A DNA stretch of 64,000 nt, from the NCBI GenBank assembly GCA_033026295.1, contig CM065182.1:18164215-18228214 (forward strand). Reading direction: 5' to 3'. A program made the translations under genes and the position numbers. Of the stretch, positions 1 through 12,980 are shown piece after piece. The stretch is from Channa striata (lineage: Eukaryota > Chordata > Actinopteri > Anabantiformes > Channidae). A model generated the notes under the pieces. The model searched no databases, was not told the origin of the DNA, and saw nothing but the letters and a program-made list of their open reading frames with translations. Numbering within the stretch: position 1 is the stretch's first letter; each line of letters opens with the position of its first letter.

Positions 1-103
1 GTATTACTCCAACTCTTTAAAGCAAGATAAAAATGCCAAGGAGCCCTCAGGAGACCTAATGATTGTTGTCAGAATGTCTTAGTGTGTGCAGACAATCACA
101 AAC

Positions 104-2281
104 CCTGTTCTCATCATAGATGATCTGGACTATGCTGCGATGCTTGTGCTCCACTGGGGGTGGGGTCACTGGCTTTTCTGGCTCCACTGGCTTTGCTGCT
201 TCTTCCTCCAGTTGTTGCTAAGACATAGCACCAACACAGAATATTTGAACCAATGGCACAAAAAAATACACAAAACAAAAAACAGAAGAAGTCTCATTTC
301 TTTTTTGTGTGACCCAAATAAATAGTGTATGGTTTTAAACTGTATTAACTTTGATACAAGGCAAGGGATGGAAAACATGAATGCATCTAAAATGTGATTG
401 TAGCTTTTGATACCCGCAGCCCAGGCAGGCAATATCAGATTATTTGGTACTGGCTTGTTTAAAACACAATATTTTCAACAGAATTGAAAGTTTCTGCCTT
501 TGAGGCACACTGATGACAAAAGACAAGTTAAAATGTATTTGGTAAGTAAATGTTTACAAGTTAAAGGTTATGTGAACTACCGGGTAGCAGGAACAAGTTT
601 TTGAGTTTGTGAAATACCCCAAATACGTAAATATAATCCCTCAATGCTGTCAGATAAGGGAAACAGGAAAATTGAAATGTATTCTCTCCCTGCACAGTTC
701 GGCTTACATTCCTGTCTAAAAAGATAGAATTCCAAACGAGAGAGCAACAGAAAAAACAAATCACAACGTATATTGAAGACAAGCTAATTAAGACAGGTCG
801 ATGTAATGCCCAAGTCTGCACCTTTTTCAGAAAAGCAAATTATTAGTACAAGCTTATTAAGTTATATATTTAAAAGCATCTTATAGCCCAGGTAAATTGC
901 TAGCAAACACGGCTAATGGAGACAAGAGCAACATTAGGCTCTGAGTGCTGATTTAAGCTCAGATTGTACCCTGTAATTTTAACACTAGAGAGGACCCCAA
1001 GATTTTAAAACAAAGGAAAAATGTCTTAAGAATTCTCCATAGCCAGGGCTGTTGCCAACTTTGCATCAATGTCGTTACGCAATTTTTTTGTTAAACAATA
1101 TTTCAATCTAAAATGTGGCCAGAAAGAACTGCCAATATTAAAAAAAACCTTAATTAACAAGTGAAACAAAATGTTTTTATGTTGGTTTTAAAAATTAAAT
1201 GGAAATGTAAACAGAACCTCAATTTTTAAGTAAAGACACTGCCAAATCAGCTCTTTCAAAATGTAATAATTTAACTAAACTTAATTTTCTATTCACTGAT
1301 ATAAGAAAATGTCAATCAGAACAAACAATGAGATAATTAAATAGTTGCTTATGCAATGTTTTGTGACACAGCATCTAGTGCATACAAAACCTGTTCATAG
1401 ACAAACTCCTGGCTGACCAACCTGCTTTTTCTTTAGTTTTAGAATCTGCTGCTCCACTTTAGCAATTTCTCTGTCCACACGGTCCATACTCTGGATCAGC
1501 TCTTCCTTGGACAGTTTGGAAGGAGATGTGTCCTGCTCCTCACCAAGGTGTAGTGTAGGTCCTCCTGGGGATGGGGACTCCACTTTGACAGTAAACTGAG
1601 ACTCCTGGGAAAGCCACACAAAGAGTTGCTGAGCTTGCACAAAACTACAGCACAATATCTGTACAAAAGTGATTGTCTAAACATTGTGTTTCTGCCCACT
1701 TATCACTAGAACAGTCAGAAAGAGTTTAGCTTTTTATAATAATATATACATGTATATATGCTGATTTTATGAATGTTAAAAATAAGTAGTTTTTTCTCTT
1801 CATAAAGGAAAGAGCTGCGCAAGGTCACAGATCCAGTTCAATAATGAATAACAATGGGAAGTCATGATACTGGACTTGACTTCAATTGACCAAATAAAAT
1901 GTCTCTACAAGGAACACAATAGGAAGAAGAAACTATAGGCTGGGAAGAACAATGCTAACCTTTTTGACCTCCACAGTGGCTCTTAGGCTGTCTTGTACTG
2001 TATGAGGCATGGGCAAGACAATGCTCCCAGCAGTAGGAGGGGTCCGGGTCATGTGGGCTTCTGCAACAGTCTCCATGCGAGGGCGTTTAGCCTCAAAGGC
2101 CTCATGCTCAGGCTGGGCTGTGACAGAATGAAACTGCTGGTCGTAACCATGGCGTCTCTCTGGGGGCCTAAAGAACAGAAACAAGAAGAAATAAATAGAT
2201 CTATCAGACGCCACATCCATCCATCTTAATGTATGACTATCAAATTGCAGTCTGGAGACATCAGTGTTATCCTTGACTTCA

Positions 2282-2320
<39 letters not shown>

Positions 2321-5220
2321 ACTGTGTGGTGAAGCGCTTACCTTTCAGTGCCAGGGTGGAATTCCGACAGTAAAGACGGCCTCCTCCGACCTTGCGCATC
2401 CTGCATATGAGTCCGATAGTCTGGGACGGTAAAATCCTAGACAAGACATACAGGCCACACATGAACTTTATTCACACACTATGAGCAAGGCCTTTACAGT
2501 GCAATAGGGGGTGATCTGCTTGAAAAACAAATGTTAGTTATATCAACCAGAAAAGCAAACAGTCTACAAAAACACCTTAGGTTCCTTTAAATTCAAAAGT
2601 ATATCAAACTATTTCCGAGAGCAGAACTTTTAATCAATATGTCTTTTTTATATTGGCTGCTTCTGTTAGACTTTAAAAATCTTTGACTTTTAAGCAATTT
2701 TGTTCAACTACGCAGTTTGACTTCTAGTACAGTTGTTCTTGTCTCATGATGGAAAATCGTGATCACAGACAAGTTTAAGGCACTGACAATAAGTAACTTT
2801 AACCTCCCCAGTTTATGGACTCCCCCCCTCTTTGAGTTGCAACATAAATCATGTCTAGGTGTACCAGAAATATTGAGGCAAAATGCGTCTATAAAACTCC
2901 ACACTGAACATACTAGACTGGCATAGAAAGTGGACTTTATACATGTACCAAACCTCTCATCAGTCAGACCCCAATAAAATAATTTATAAGGACTCTCATT
3001 TGGCAAACAAAAATATGTTCTTGGTGTTAAAATAGATTAAAATATTTTTAAAACAAGGCTTTATTCAGCTAAAACGTATTGGATAATTCCATAGATATTA
3101 TCAGCAGACTGTGACCTCCAAACAAAGTTGAACAAGCAAAATCAGTTACAGGAAATATTTCCAAACTCTAGTTTTATCCCAGACTTAAGCAAACAATCCA
3201 AATGCTCAGAAATGTACCGCTGACAGTTTCTGTGAAACTACACTTCTAAGAAGTTTGTTGACCAAGATGGCTGACAAACATTCTGACTCAAATGAACATG
3301 CAACAAGAACGTGCGCTGGAATCAAAGACTATAAAACTTACAGAGCTGCAAAATTATGAACATGCTGAATCAAATAAATATTTACACAGTAATGCAACTA
3401 TAGATACAACTTAATTCCGTTTTCTTAATGGTATTCTTAGGGTATTTAAAAGTATTTACCATTATGTATTTAACTCAGTTCTTCAAGCTCAACTTGTCCA
3501 TTGTTCATAGTACTGCACAGGCTGCCACCTGCTCTCACCACTTCGATAAATAAACACTTCAAACACCAAAAATCTGAATGTTGAGAAGAAAGTGTTTATC
3601 CTCAAAGATGCTCGGTGTACATAGAATAAATAATTATATTGTGTATATAGCAACAGATGACTATCAATGAATGATGTGTTTACATATGAACATTAAATAT
3701 AAGGTGCTTACATTAACATCGAGACCTCTTACTTTCCAGAAACGTTTCAGAAATAAAGGAAAATTGGATTCAGTTATTTAAAAAAATCATTAAATTGATG
3801 AAGCAGATTCAATATCAGCTAATGGTTTTTCAAAAGAAGATATCTCCTTCAGGATGCAGCAACAAAAAGATTCAGTCCACTCTGACTTTCCATCAGTGTT
3901 GCAGAGTGATGCCTTCTGACTAACAATCTTTGGCTGTACATACTCTTTCCCCACTGACTTGCAGAAATCAGTTTGCTCTATCATAATTTTACGTCAGTGA
4001 ACATTAGCTAGGGACACATGATCTGTGTTAACGATGTAGCATAAAGAAAACAAACACCAACTGAGCATGGTCTATAAAGCAGCAGAGCTGTGATAAGAGC
4101 CCTGATGTTCTCTTGCCTTGAACAGTAACAGAACTATTAACACAAGTGGAGCTGATGCACATTAAAACGTGTCTTGTCTCGTCTTTGTATAAGAAAATAT
4201 CCACACCTCCTCTGTGTAATTCACTTGAAAGGCATCGTTCTGACATTAGCCAGAACTACATCGCTGTGGGAAAATTCTTCCTGTTTTTCTGAAGATTCCA
4301 AAGTGTAATGGTAGCATTGGCATCACTGGCACTGCCATCTGTGCTACCTTCTTTACAATGTTTTTATTAGGGACTTCCACTTCAGTGGATTTACAGTGCA
4401 TGTTTTCTTGTTCATATCATTGTAACATGACTACAACAAGCAAGAGACACTATAAGCAGAGGTGCATACAGCCTTATGGAGACAAGAAAACAAATGTATT
4501 GTCATTGTTTACCATTACAGTCTATGTGTGCAGCAATTTCCAGAGTAGCAAGTGCTACATTTGCTAGAAACATTAAAAATTGCGTGCATTCCCACAATCC
4601 CACTGTAAAGACCAGGCCCTGAGTTTACATACATAGCAAAAATTCTAATGCAGATGCAGATGGGTAACTGAGAACACTCTTGGCTGAAGTGACACTGAAC
4701 ATGAGCTATGTTGATTGATGATTCATTTTCTGCATGAAGCTGTACACTGGTCAGGAAGAGGTCCATAGGAATTGATTGTCTATTCAAATTTATTGACAAC
4801 ACAGTGCAGCCCGAAGGCCTTATTTAATAAATATCTTTCCCCTTCTGCCAGGACTCTTTAATACAATCAAAAAATTGGTGGTAGCTCCTAGCTTCAGTTG
4901 TTACTTGTTACTTTATTATAGCACTTACATGCAACAAAATGTAAGACTCATCATGTTAGGGTCACAGAGGGGCTGTAGCCTATCCTTGCAGCCATAGGGC
5001 GAGGGGCAGGGTCGCAAGCCCCCAGCTTTCTAGCTGTGAGGCAGCAGTGCTGACCGCTCCACCTCCACACTGCTCTAGCTCAACACTAAAATGCCAAAGT
5101 ATTTGTCACCTGTTGGTGGCGTGTGCCGGTGAAAGTGTACTGGACAGAATGTGGTGGGTATCGGCTCTGCTCACTGCTGAAGCTCCCCTGGCTGGGGGGG
5201 TAGCCCGAACTACTGGACAT
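104..5220 (-). CDS. ncor1: Nuclear receptor corepressor 1, N-terminal part (5 coding exons, continues off left edge)
   Basis: Scaffold that links unliganded nuclear receptors to the HDAC3/TBL1/GPS2 repression complex in the nucleus. Coding exons on the minus strand, 5' to 3': 5110-5220, 2342-2436, 1960-2167, 1422-1604 and 104-217, giving 237 residues in open phase. The start at 5220 gives MSSSSGYPPSQGSF, matching the NCOR1 family start, and an acceptor-like CAG lies upstream in the 5' UTR. Exon 2 carries RRRPSLLSEFHPG, a family signature; the glutamine run seen just before it in mammals is absent. Residues about 168-215 contain KLSKEELIQSMDRVDREIAK followed by a heptad-rich stretch, the repression-domain-1 coiled coil known to bind TBL1 and GPS2. 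The last exon ends with the conserved HKHRSIVQIIYDENR. SANT domains and receptor-interaction motifs must lie left of the window. Seen: sequence and splice sites. Inferred: exon joins. NCOR2 is less likely given the sequence and the pigl neighbour. Confidence 0.93.
2286..2318. repeat. (TG)n microsatellite in ncor1
   Basis: Thirty-three bases of GT/TG repeat, 23 bases beyond the donor of ncor1 coding exon 2, inside the following intron. Confidence 0.96.
4955..5068. repeat. Fragment of a common fish interspersed repeat
   Basis: The stretch reads like two joined pieces of a repeat I recognise from many teleost genomes: a first part with a GGCTGTAGCCTATCC-type core and GGGCGAGGGGCAGGG, and a tail with AGCTGTGAGGCAGCAGTGCT. 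The middle of the usual element seems deleted. It sits about 40 bases beyond the donor of the first ncor1 coding exon, inside intron 1. Recognition is from memory of the motif, not a database search. Confidence 0.4.
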
Positions 5221-5794
5221 TCTGGCTCAGCACTAGCGTGCAGCTGCTGCTTCACGGGACAGAGATTTCAGCTACACCATCTTTGGATACACAAACCACC
5301 TGCACTGCAAGATAGAGACAAAGACAGGAGAAAAAAATTTTAGAGTCACATATAGACTTCCACAATATATACTGTATTTTTTTAAGCAATTTGCTTAATC
5401 AGCTAAAATAAAACCTTATTAGGTCAGAGTGCATTAAGAATACTTTTTGGATTAAGAATAATTTTTGGTCTGTCCATATATACTGAATTGTCTCAACGGC
5501 ATTTATCAATTGAATTGAAACCCTGACCGTGGCTGAAAGTGGCTAGCAAACTAGTGCTCAATGCCACAAAATGCATTTCAAAACACACTTGGAAATGCAA
5601 CCAAATGAAATAATTCTGCTTAACTGGACATGTTTTCAAACACAAGTCTACTTTTGGAAAACTAAAGTTTTTAAAGGTGAGGCCTAAGAGCCTGACTTGG
5701 CAAAAATGCCTGTTTCTTTCCCTGTGTTTACTGAACTGCACAAGCACAGGCATCCACCTGCAACAAGTCTCCACATAGAAACAAGATGGTATGG

Positions 5795-7005
5795 AACATA
5801 CAATACATTCAGAAAGTTTTAGGAAAACTTGCACTTTTATTTTTGTCATGTCCCTTCAATCCTTTAAATGATTTTAAATCTTATTAATCTACAATCAGCA
5901 CATCATGACAGAGTGAAATTAGAATTTAGTAAAGGTCTCTACATTTATTAAAGACAAAATTCTCACATGTACATAAGTATTCAGACCTTTTACTTAGCAA
6001 TTTGTTGAAGCTTTTTAGGTATGATAGGACATGCTTTGCACACTGGGACTGAAGGATATTCCGCCATCCCTATATGGAAATCCTTCCAAGCTCAGTCAGG
6101 TTGGATGGGGACCATCAGTTGACAGCCATTTTCAGGTCTCACCCTCTGGCTGGGCCACACTAGGACATTCACTAAGTTGTCCCTAAGCCTCCTGTGTTGT
6201 CTTGGCTATGTGCTTAGGATTGTTGTCATGTTGAAAGGTATAACGTCAGCCCAGTATGAGGTCCTGAATGCTTAACCCTAACCAGTCTCACAGTTCCTAT
6301 TGTTGAAAAACCCACAGCATGATGCTGCCACCACTATGCTTCACTGTAGGGATGTTATTGGGAAGGTTATAAGCGGTGGCTGTTTTCCTTGAAACATAAC
6401 GTTTAAAATTTAAGCCAAAAAGTTTAATCAGACTAGAAAATCAGTTAGTCAGAGTCCTTAAGGTGCTTTTATGTGTAGTTGACTGGGAGGCTTATGTCCA
6501 GCCTCTACTCTGCCAAAAAGCCCAAATTTGTGGAGGGTTGCAGTGATGGTTGTCTTTCTGGAACTTTGTCCCATCTCAATATAGGATCTCTGGAGCTCAG
6601 TCAGAGTGACCATCAAATTCTTGGTCACTACACTTACTAAGGCCCTTCTCTCCTGATTGCTCAGTTTGACCTCATGCTTTGCTCTAATGCAGAATGTATT
6701 GTCATCCGTGGGCCTATAAAGAGGTGTGTGCCTTTTCAATTCTTGTTTAAATCAACTTAATTTACCACAGATGGGCTCCAGTCAAGGTGTAGAAATATCT
6801 CGGCAACACACAAGAGAAATGGGAGGCACCTGAGCTAAATTTAAGTGTTGTTGCATATTGTATATTTATAGACATTTTGAAAATTATGTTTTTACTTTGT
6901 TATTATGGAGTTCTGATTATAGATTAATGAGAGGGAAAAAAAATAAATTAAAAGCTTCTACTATCAGGCTGCAACATAACAAAACTGCAATGTGAACTTA
7001 ACTGT
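5795..7005 (-). mobile_element. Degenerate Tc1/mariner-type DNA transposon
   Basis: On the minus strand, 6458-6739 reads as a transposase piece containing VTKNLMVTLTELQRS and SRKTTITATLHKFGLFGRV, the N-terminal helix-turn-helix region of Tc1-like transposases. The flanks carry motifs typical of this fish family: ATAAGTATTCAGACC near 5974, CAGCATGATGCTGCCACCA near 6316, and GGAGGGTTGCAGTGATGG near 6533. The remaining transposase is broken by stops and deletions, so this is an inactive copy. Boundaries are estimated from loss of similarity; terminal inverted repeats are not clearly paired. It lies in the presumed ncor1 5' intron. Confidence 0.8.
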
Positions 7006-8751
7006 TTTAGTGAACTGGAACTCACAAGTCCTATGTCTGAATTGTACACAGGATGCCAATATTGTCAGATGTCAGATGCTAGATGCCATTGCTGTTAATA
7101 AGTCAGCAGATAGTTGCAAAACAGTAAGCCAAATTAAACTTGCTGTAGTTTAGATGAGCACTTTGAGCCTGTCTCATTTTCTCATGCGCAATGCAAAGTG
7201 ATGTTAGTACAGCTGCTGCTGGTTGACATTGAATCAGTATTGAATTGAAGAGCTGGACCGGATCAGTCCGCATATACAGTAGCGTGTATGATCTTTATTT
7301 AGATTTGTGTTTTTAATATACATGTTGTTTTTGATATTTTGTTCATTTTCATTTAAAATGTATCTTTTCTCTGAACTCCCCTCTCCAAAACAGCACGTTG
7401 TCATGTCATCAGTGTTTATAGATTGTTAAGAGTACAATAAAGGGTGCGTGTGTTTTAAAGATTGTATAAGTAGTGGGAGGCAAATTGACAGTGGCACTGT
7501 GTTCAATGGATAGTTCTTGAAGTGGCAAATATTAATATCATATTATAATATTCCAAAAACAAGCACAGATGTTGTAGACCAAACTGAGTTTGCAAAGGGA
7601 GAGACCAAAGCAACGGTCAAAAATTGGGTGACAAATAATGGTCAATGTTTGCTACATGGTAACTTACTACATCTGAACAGAACTAAGCTGTATTGCATTG
7701 AAAATATCTGAGATATTGCCCACACCTACAGGAGAGTATAGGCATAAAAAATTGTCAGGCTCATATCACCTCTTGGTGCCAGTGTAACAAACAAGGTCAG
7801 GGAAAAAACTAAAAGTACACTGCTACTGTACCTTGCAGAGTCTTTGGGTTATACTGTGCAGCTACAGCTTTACAAAAAAGCAAAATAGTCTTTATAAAAG
7901 TGGGAAAAAAACAAGGTCTTGTCATCTGAAGAGAGATAATGTTAACGTGTTTTGGCAGGCTAATATTTGATAATTCATCTGTTTTTTTTATGGATGTAAA
8001 GCTCTTTTTGAAAGATGATGCTTTAGATTGTAGTTATTTAAAAAATACAGGTTTAGTTGCATATTTAACTATTTATTTCCACAATAAAAGGCACGATATT
8101 CAATAACATATGTTAAAACTGTGGAAAATGTTTTTTTTAAATAACATATACTCATTCTTGTACTCATTTTTTGGCCAACTCACTAATGAGGTTTGTACAA
8201 TGATTGCGTATAAAAACAACATTCCAGAGAAGCTAAATCTTTTAGACGTAAGGATGGGGGGATGTTTATGACTACGTGAAAAGAAATATATATTCAATTT
8301 CAAGGATCAGAGATTTTGGTTATCTTCAGTGTGTTTTTGTCAAAGCAGGAGGATAAAGAGATTCTCTATGCTTTACGTTTATTTGTCAGGAAGCCAAACA
8401 AACAAACAGAAAGCGGACTTCCCTGGGCAACCTGGTTCCTTTGGTGCATGTAAATAGAAACAGGACCTACAACACATTCAGAAGAGAGCGTACTAGGGCA
8501 AGACCTGAACATTTGACAATTTAAATAATTTCGTAAGGTATACAGTTTTTTTTGTGACATATCACAAATGACAAATGATACTTGGGTCCAAATTTTTAAA
8601 GAAGACAAATACCCAAAGACAAGGGTACGGTCTATAAAAAAACAACTGCAAGTCCTATTCCAATCCCATACACAAAAACCAAAGTTCTACAAACCCAGGC
8701 CAATTATACATAAAATATATTTGTGTATATTGTGAATCGAGTTTCGAGCAA

Positions 8752-8871
8752 CCTGTGGTTCAGTGTCTTGCCCAAGGACACTTCGACATGCATCAAGGAG
8801 GGACTAGGGATCAAACCACTGACTCTGTGGTCCATGGACTGCCTTACCAACTGAGCTACAGGCAGTAAAAT
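8752..8871 (-). repeat. tRNA-derived SINE
   Basis: On the minus strand the copy begins with GTAGCTCAGTTGGTAAGGCA, which matches a Pol III box A inside a tRNA-like head. It is followed about 40 bases later by GGTTTGATCCC, a box B match, and then GAAGTGTCCTTGGGCAAGACA, a body motif common in fish SINEs. The head does not fold into a complete tRNA cloverleaf, so it is not a functional tRNA gene. It lies in the presumed ncor1 5' intron. Confidence 0.75.
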
Positions 8872-11800
8872 AAGTCAAGGTTATAAATCCACCTTCAGAC
8901 CCCCATCAAAACAAAACTCTGGAGAATTGGGAAATTCACACTTTTCTCTTGCACTAAAACACACCTGATAGTGTGTATGCTTGGCCCAAGACCTTTGGCA
9001 GTAAAAATAGGCACGATCTGACCCAATTGAGCAGAGTTTGCTGCTAAAAAATGCACAGGGTACCTAATACTAAAGATATCAGCTCTGTATTAGATCCAAA
9101 AAACTGGATAAACTGTTCTTAATTAGAACATTTTTACATGTCAACATAGAAATCATATCAGATTTCTAACATTGATAAAAAACCCAATTTGCTATAAAAA
9201 TGATTGCATTTCATAAATGTAATATTATTAAATTGTTTTAATTTGATTTCTATTATTAGCACTTATTAATTAATCACTTGAGTGTAATTGTCATTATGAT
9301 CCCTACATTATTAAAGGGCATTGGCAGGGAGTGTTATTTCATAGGAAATATATACATACATATATTGGGCAGCTGTTGTAAAAATATTTTGAGTTTTACT
9401 TTGCATATCACGTCATGCCGATTATATGACCAATAACCACCTTTATAACATTAATTCACCGTAACATTGTTGGTATAGTTGGTTTTAATTGTGGCTCTTT
9501 GTCATTATCTACAGGTATCCATGATATGAATTTGTCTCGTTGACTTGATTATTTTAATTTATTGTAGGTCTATAAGATGTATAGTGTAACTACCATGCCT
9601 TTATCATGCCAACTTCAGGTTTAGAAAACTTTAGACACAATAACTAGGGTGGGAAGCTGGCGTTTAATTTTTTGGTATCCGACGACCGCAGTGTTTGCGG
9701 CCAAAGATAAATTATACCAAGCAATTATACAGTTTGAAAAATGCTAAGAATAAATTAAGTGTCTGATCAAAATTACTTTTTACTGACAGCCTGTAGAAAA
9801 TGTTAGTAAGTGGTAATTTACCACTAACTTAAAAAAATAAAAATCACACAGAATATATATTTAAAATTACATGATACTGTGTTATGTCTTGGCAAACTGC
9901 AACGACTAATAAATGATTGATATTCACCAAATATTTTTTTAAATAGGACACTCTTAATAGGAATGAAAAATTATAATACTTTTGGTGAGCAAACCAAAAT
10001 AGCTAACAGTTATCCATATGTGGGTATATGGCTTACACCAAGGCTTATATGGTGGAAGACTTCACAACACCTAGCAAGTCAGGGTAAGAAAGCAATACCT
10101 TCCTTAGTAAGGTTTGATCACAAGCATAAATTCAGTTATCATATTATGTTTGGGTATTACTTTATGGGCACTCTCAAACTGCAAAGCATCTAAGTGTTCA
10201 AGGTTTGAACTGAACTAAACTAATAATATTTTTGGATAACTTGATGTAAATGGAAAAACATGGGTTTCTTGTATTATTGGCATTTTAGGTTTTTGTGGTT
10301 TCTTCTAGGTTGATGCTCTAGGTGTAAGTGATATGAGAACAGGTTTAACCATTCTTAGACAGTGGCTGAGAGAGGATACATGATGTGCCATCATTTCAGA
10401 ACATGGTAAGCGAATTCTCAGTGCAAATCCATCATAGACAAAGACCATCACATTGTATCTACATCTACATTGTATGCAGTTGATGTAAGACCATCATTTC
10501 TGTTTAAAAGGCCATTATTTGGTGATAGAAACAGTGGTATAATATACCATTAATGGGTATAATCTCTAAGTAAGTATCACTCAACCTAGAATTTCTCTAT
10601 GGTAGAAGATAAACACCCTCTATATGATTTTCTATTTTGCAAAGATCTGCGTGGTAAATATTTGAATGTCTTATACATTTGTATTATTTTCATCTGGAAT
10701 TGATTCTGAGCATGCATGGAAACTGACATCTTATATTCACTAAAATGGGAAGAACAACATAATTTATGCTGCAGTAACAGAGTATTGTCTAACTGGGGGC
10801 TGAATGGCCTTTTCTTGCTGAGATAAAGATTGATTTATATAATCCTATGTCCTCTACTCAAAACAAACTTCTTAACTGTTATGAATTTAGCTCTTAAGAG
10901 TTTAGAATATTGCATGTCATTTTCAGATCCTAAATGTTAAAGACCACCAACCAACACTGCCGTTGCCTCAGTAAATTACAACTGCCTATCAAACTTTACT
11001 TAATGTTTTACTCTGTTTGTTAACTTCGCTGAATTTATTTCTATATCATGTTCTCTATCCTAAATGTAGTCAAGTTGATACCAAAAAACAATTAACCAAT
11101 GTTCTGAAATATATAATGTCAGTAAAGTAAATAAAATGCATGTTTAAAACAAATACATTTTAGTAATTCAATAAAATTGGAAACAAAATTATTGCATTGC
11201 AATCCTTGATGGAATAACTAAGATGAATACTTTTGTCATCTTTCAAGTGAGGCCTTGCTTTTTTGGAAAGCCTCTCCAATTTTGTGTTTGCTCCCTTCTG
11301 CCACCCATCAAATTATGAAAAATGTATTTTGGTTTCAAGTCTGTGTAGGTCAAGAGTTTAATTATTTCCAGCATCTATCTATCTGTCTATCCATCCATCT
11401 ACCTATATAAAAGTTGTTATGCATGATAATTTGAACATGTTATTAGTGTTAACTGGTTGATGTGGCCTTTATCAGTGACCTGACTATCCATAACCTATTT
11501 CTTGGTGTTTATCTCTAGTCTAGTATTAAATTCCCTAAAAAAAATAAAATGAATTTTTCAACGTCGTGGACTGTAGTTGTAGCCTTCTCCTAATTATTTT
11601 AACATCATCAGTTATGTTATGAGGAAGAAATTGTGACTGCAGGACAGTCGTTCCGGGGTGATGCCCTACCTGTATTATTTACACTAGCATATTTTAATCT
11701 GTTTTTGTTTTCTGGGGGGGCAGTGTCCAACGTGGTTCAAAGCATTTTTAAGAGAAATGCAATTTTGGGTCCTAAATCGTTATATAGCCTTGATTATCCG

Positions 11801-12273
11801 CAGTTTCCTGGTAAACTTCATAAATTTAATTGAAGAAAGGATTAACAATTAGCTGTCCGTGGTAAACTTTGTGACTTCATGCACAACCTAAAGTTAGCAG
11901 TTCGATACCCTGCTGCTGTGCATTGTTGTTGTTGACTTCTACATCATACTGTCATATAAACGCAATGGGATTTGCAGCTCATCTTGGGGGATGGGACTAT
12001 CCCCACTACAGACCTTTCCCGGAAATGCACCAAAGCACGTAGTTTAATTTATGTCAACTTCTAACTATGGCCTACGTAACTAAAGTGTATTGACACGGCG
12101 TTTGAGATGCCGTCGTTGTTGTCGCTAGCTAGCTAACTTAGCCTATAATTCACCTTTGAATTCACAACCACGTCGCCATCTTGCAAAGCTGATTTTCAGC
12201 GTAGAACGGGGCGCTTCAACAGCGTGCTAATCAGGCATCTTACTTTGCTTCATATCAACATTTTGTACTCACC

Positions 12274-12420
12274 TCATATTTAAAAAATGTAGTGATGGGA
12301 GAGAAAGGTGTCCCTGTGCCGGAATGTGTGTCAATGGTAGACTGTAAATCCGCGGGTTAAGGACTGTGGACGACTGGACAGACTGAAGGCTGCGCCGCAT
12401 TTGTCGGTCGATGTCCTGAC
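12274..12420 (-). other. ncor1: Candidate ncor1 non-coding first exon and promoter-side sequence
   Basis: A strong minus-strand donor GAG|GTGAGT occurs at 12273/12272, with more GC-rich sequence upstream, as expected for a 5' UTR exon. The upstream end is a guess. If correct, ncor1 and pigl are divergently transcribed from start sites within about 0.6 kb, sharing the region around 12300-12950. No TATA box is evident. This is inference from one splice signal, base composition and gene orientation. Confidence 0.35.
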
Positions 12421-12980
12421 AGGGTAAAATAAATTGTGCCTAAATGGTTAAAATTGTGCAGCCCGTCTGTCTTTGACAAATGTATATATACACAGAAAAA
12501 AAGCCATTTGCAACTCTTGGCAAGATATATGGGTTTTTATCAATATCTGGATAAAGACATAAATATTTCCCTTTCGACTTTTATATACCTTCTAGGATAG
12601 TGCTGTGTGACGGCTAAATCGTTCCCTCACGTTCGGTAATGTTACTGGTTTCTAATTTTCGCATTTCAATATGCTTGATTTAAAGAAATTTCTTCTATAT
12701 TTCCAGATGTACAAAAATTATCACGTACATATTTATTCCCCTATATAATTAATTTCACTCAAAACAAAATGTGAATGAGTAATTTATTATGAGTGTAAGC
12801 CTGGGCACTTATTGCTTTACTGAGCTATAAGTATAACTGAGCTATGCTTTATTTTGCATCCTGTTCAGAAATGGCAACGTTAGATGCATCAGGCAGACCG
12901 CATATCCGTTTGGACGCGGAACCATTTTCAAGCTAAAGTGTTGTTTTCACACGGATTGTGTACGGTAGCGGTCAAAAATA

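Larger units (their letters stand above)
5221..12273 (-). other. Probable ncor1 5' non-coding intron, no protein-coding gene seen
   Basis: Seven kilobases of AT-rich sequence upstream of the ncor1 start codon. It holds a Tc1-like remnant and a tRNA-derived SINE (listed separately), an imperfect ATCT/CATC run near 11375-11405, and many short ORFs with no recognisable protein. An acceptor-like CTTGCAGTGCAG on the minus strand near 5298 would begin the 5' UTR part of the first coding exon. I see no further genes. Confidence 0.5.

Noticed and set aside
8752..8871. tRNA gene on the minus strand
   Set aside because: Box A and box B are present, but the cloverleaf arms do not pair and a SINE body follows, so it is a retroposon.
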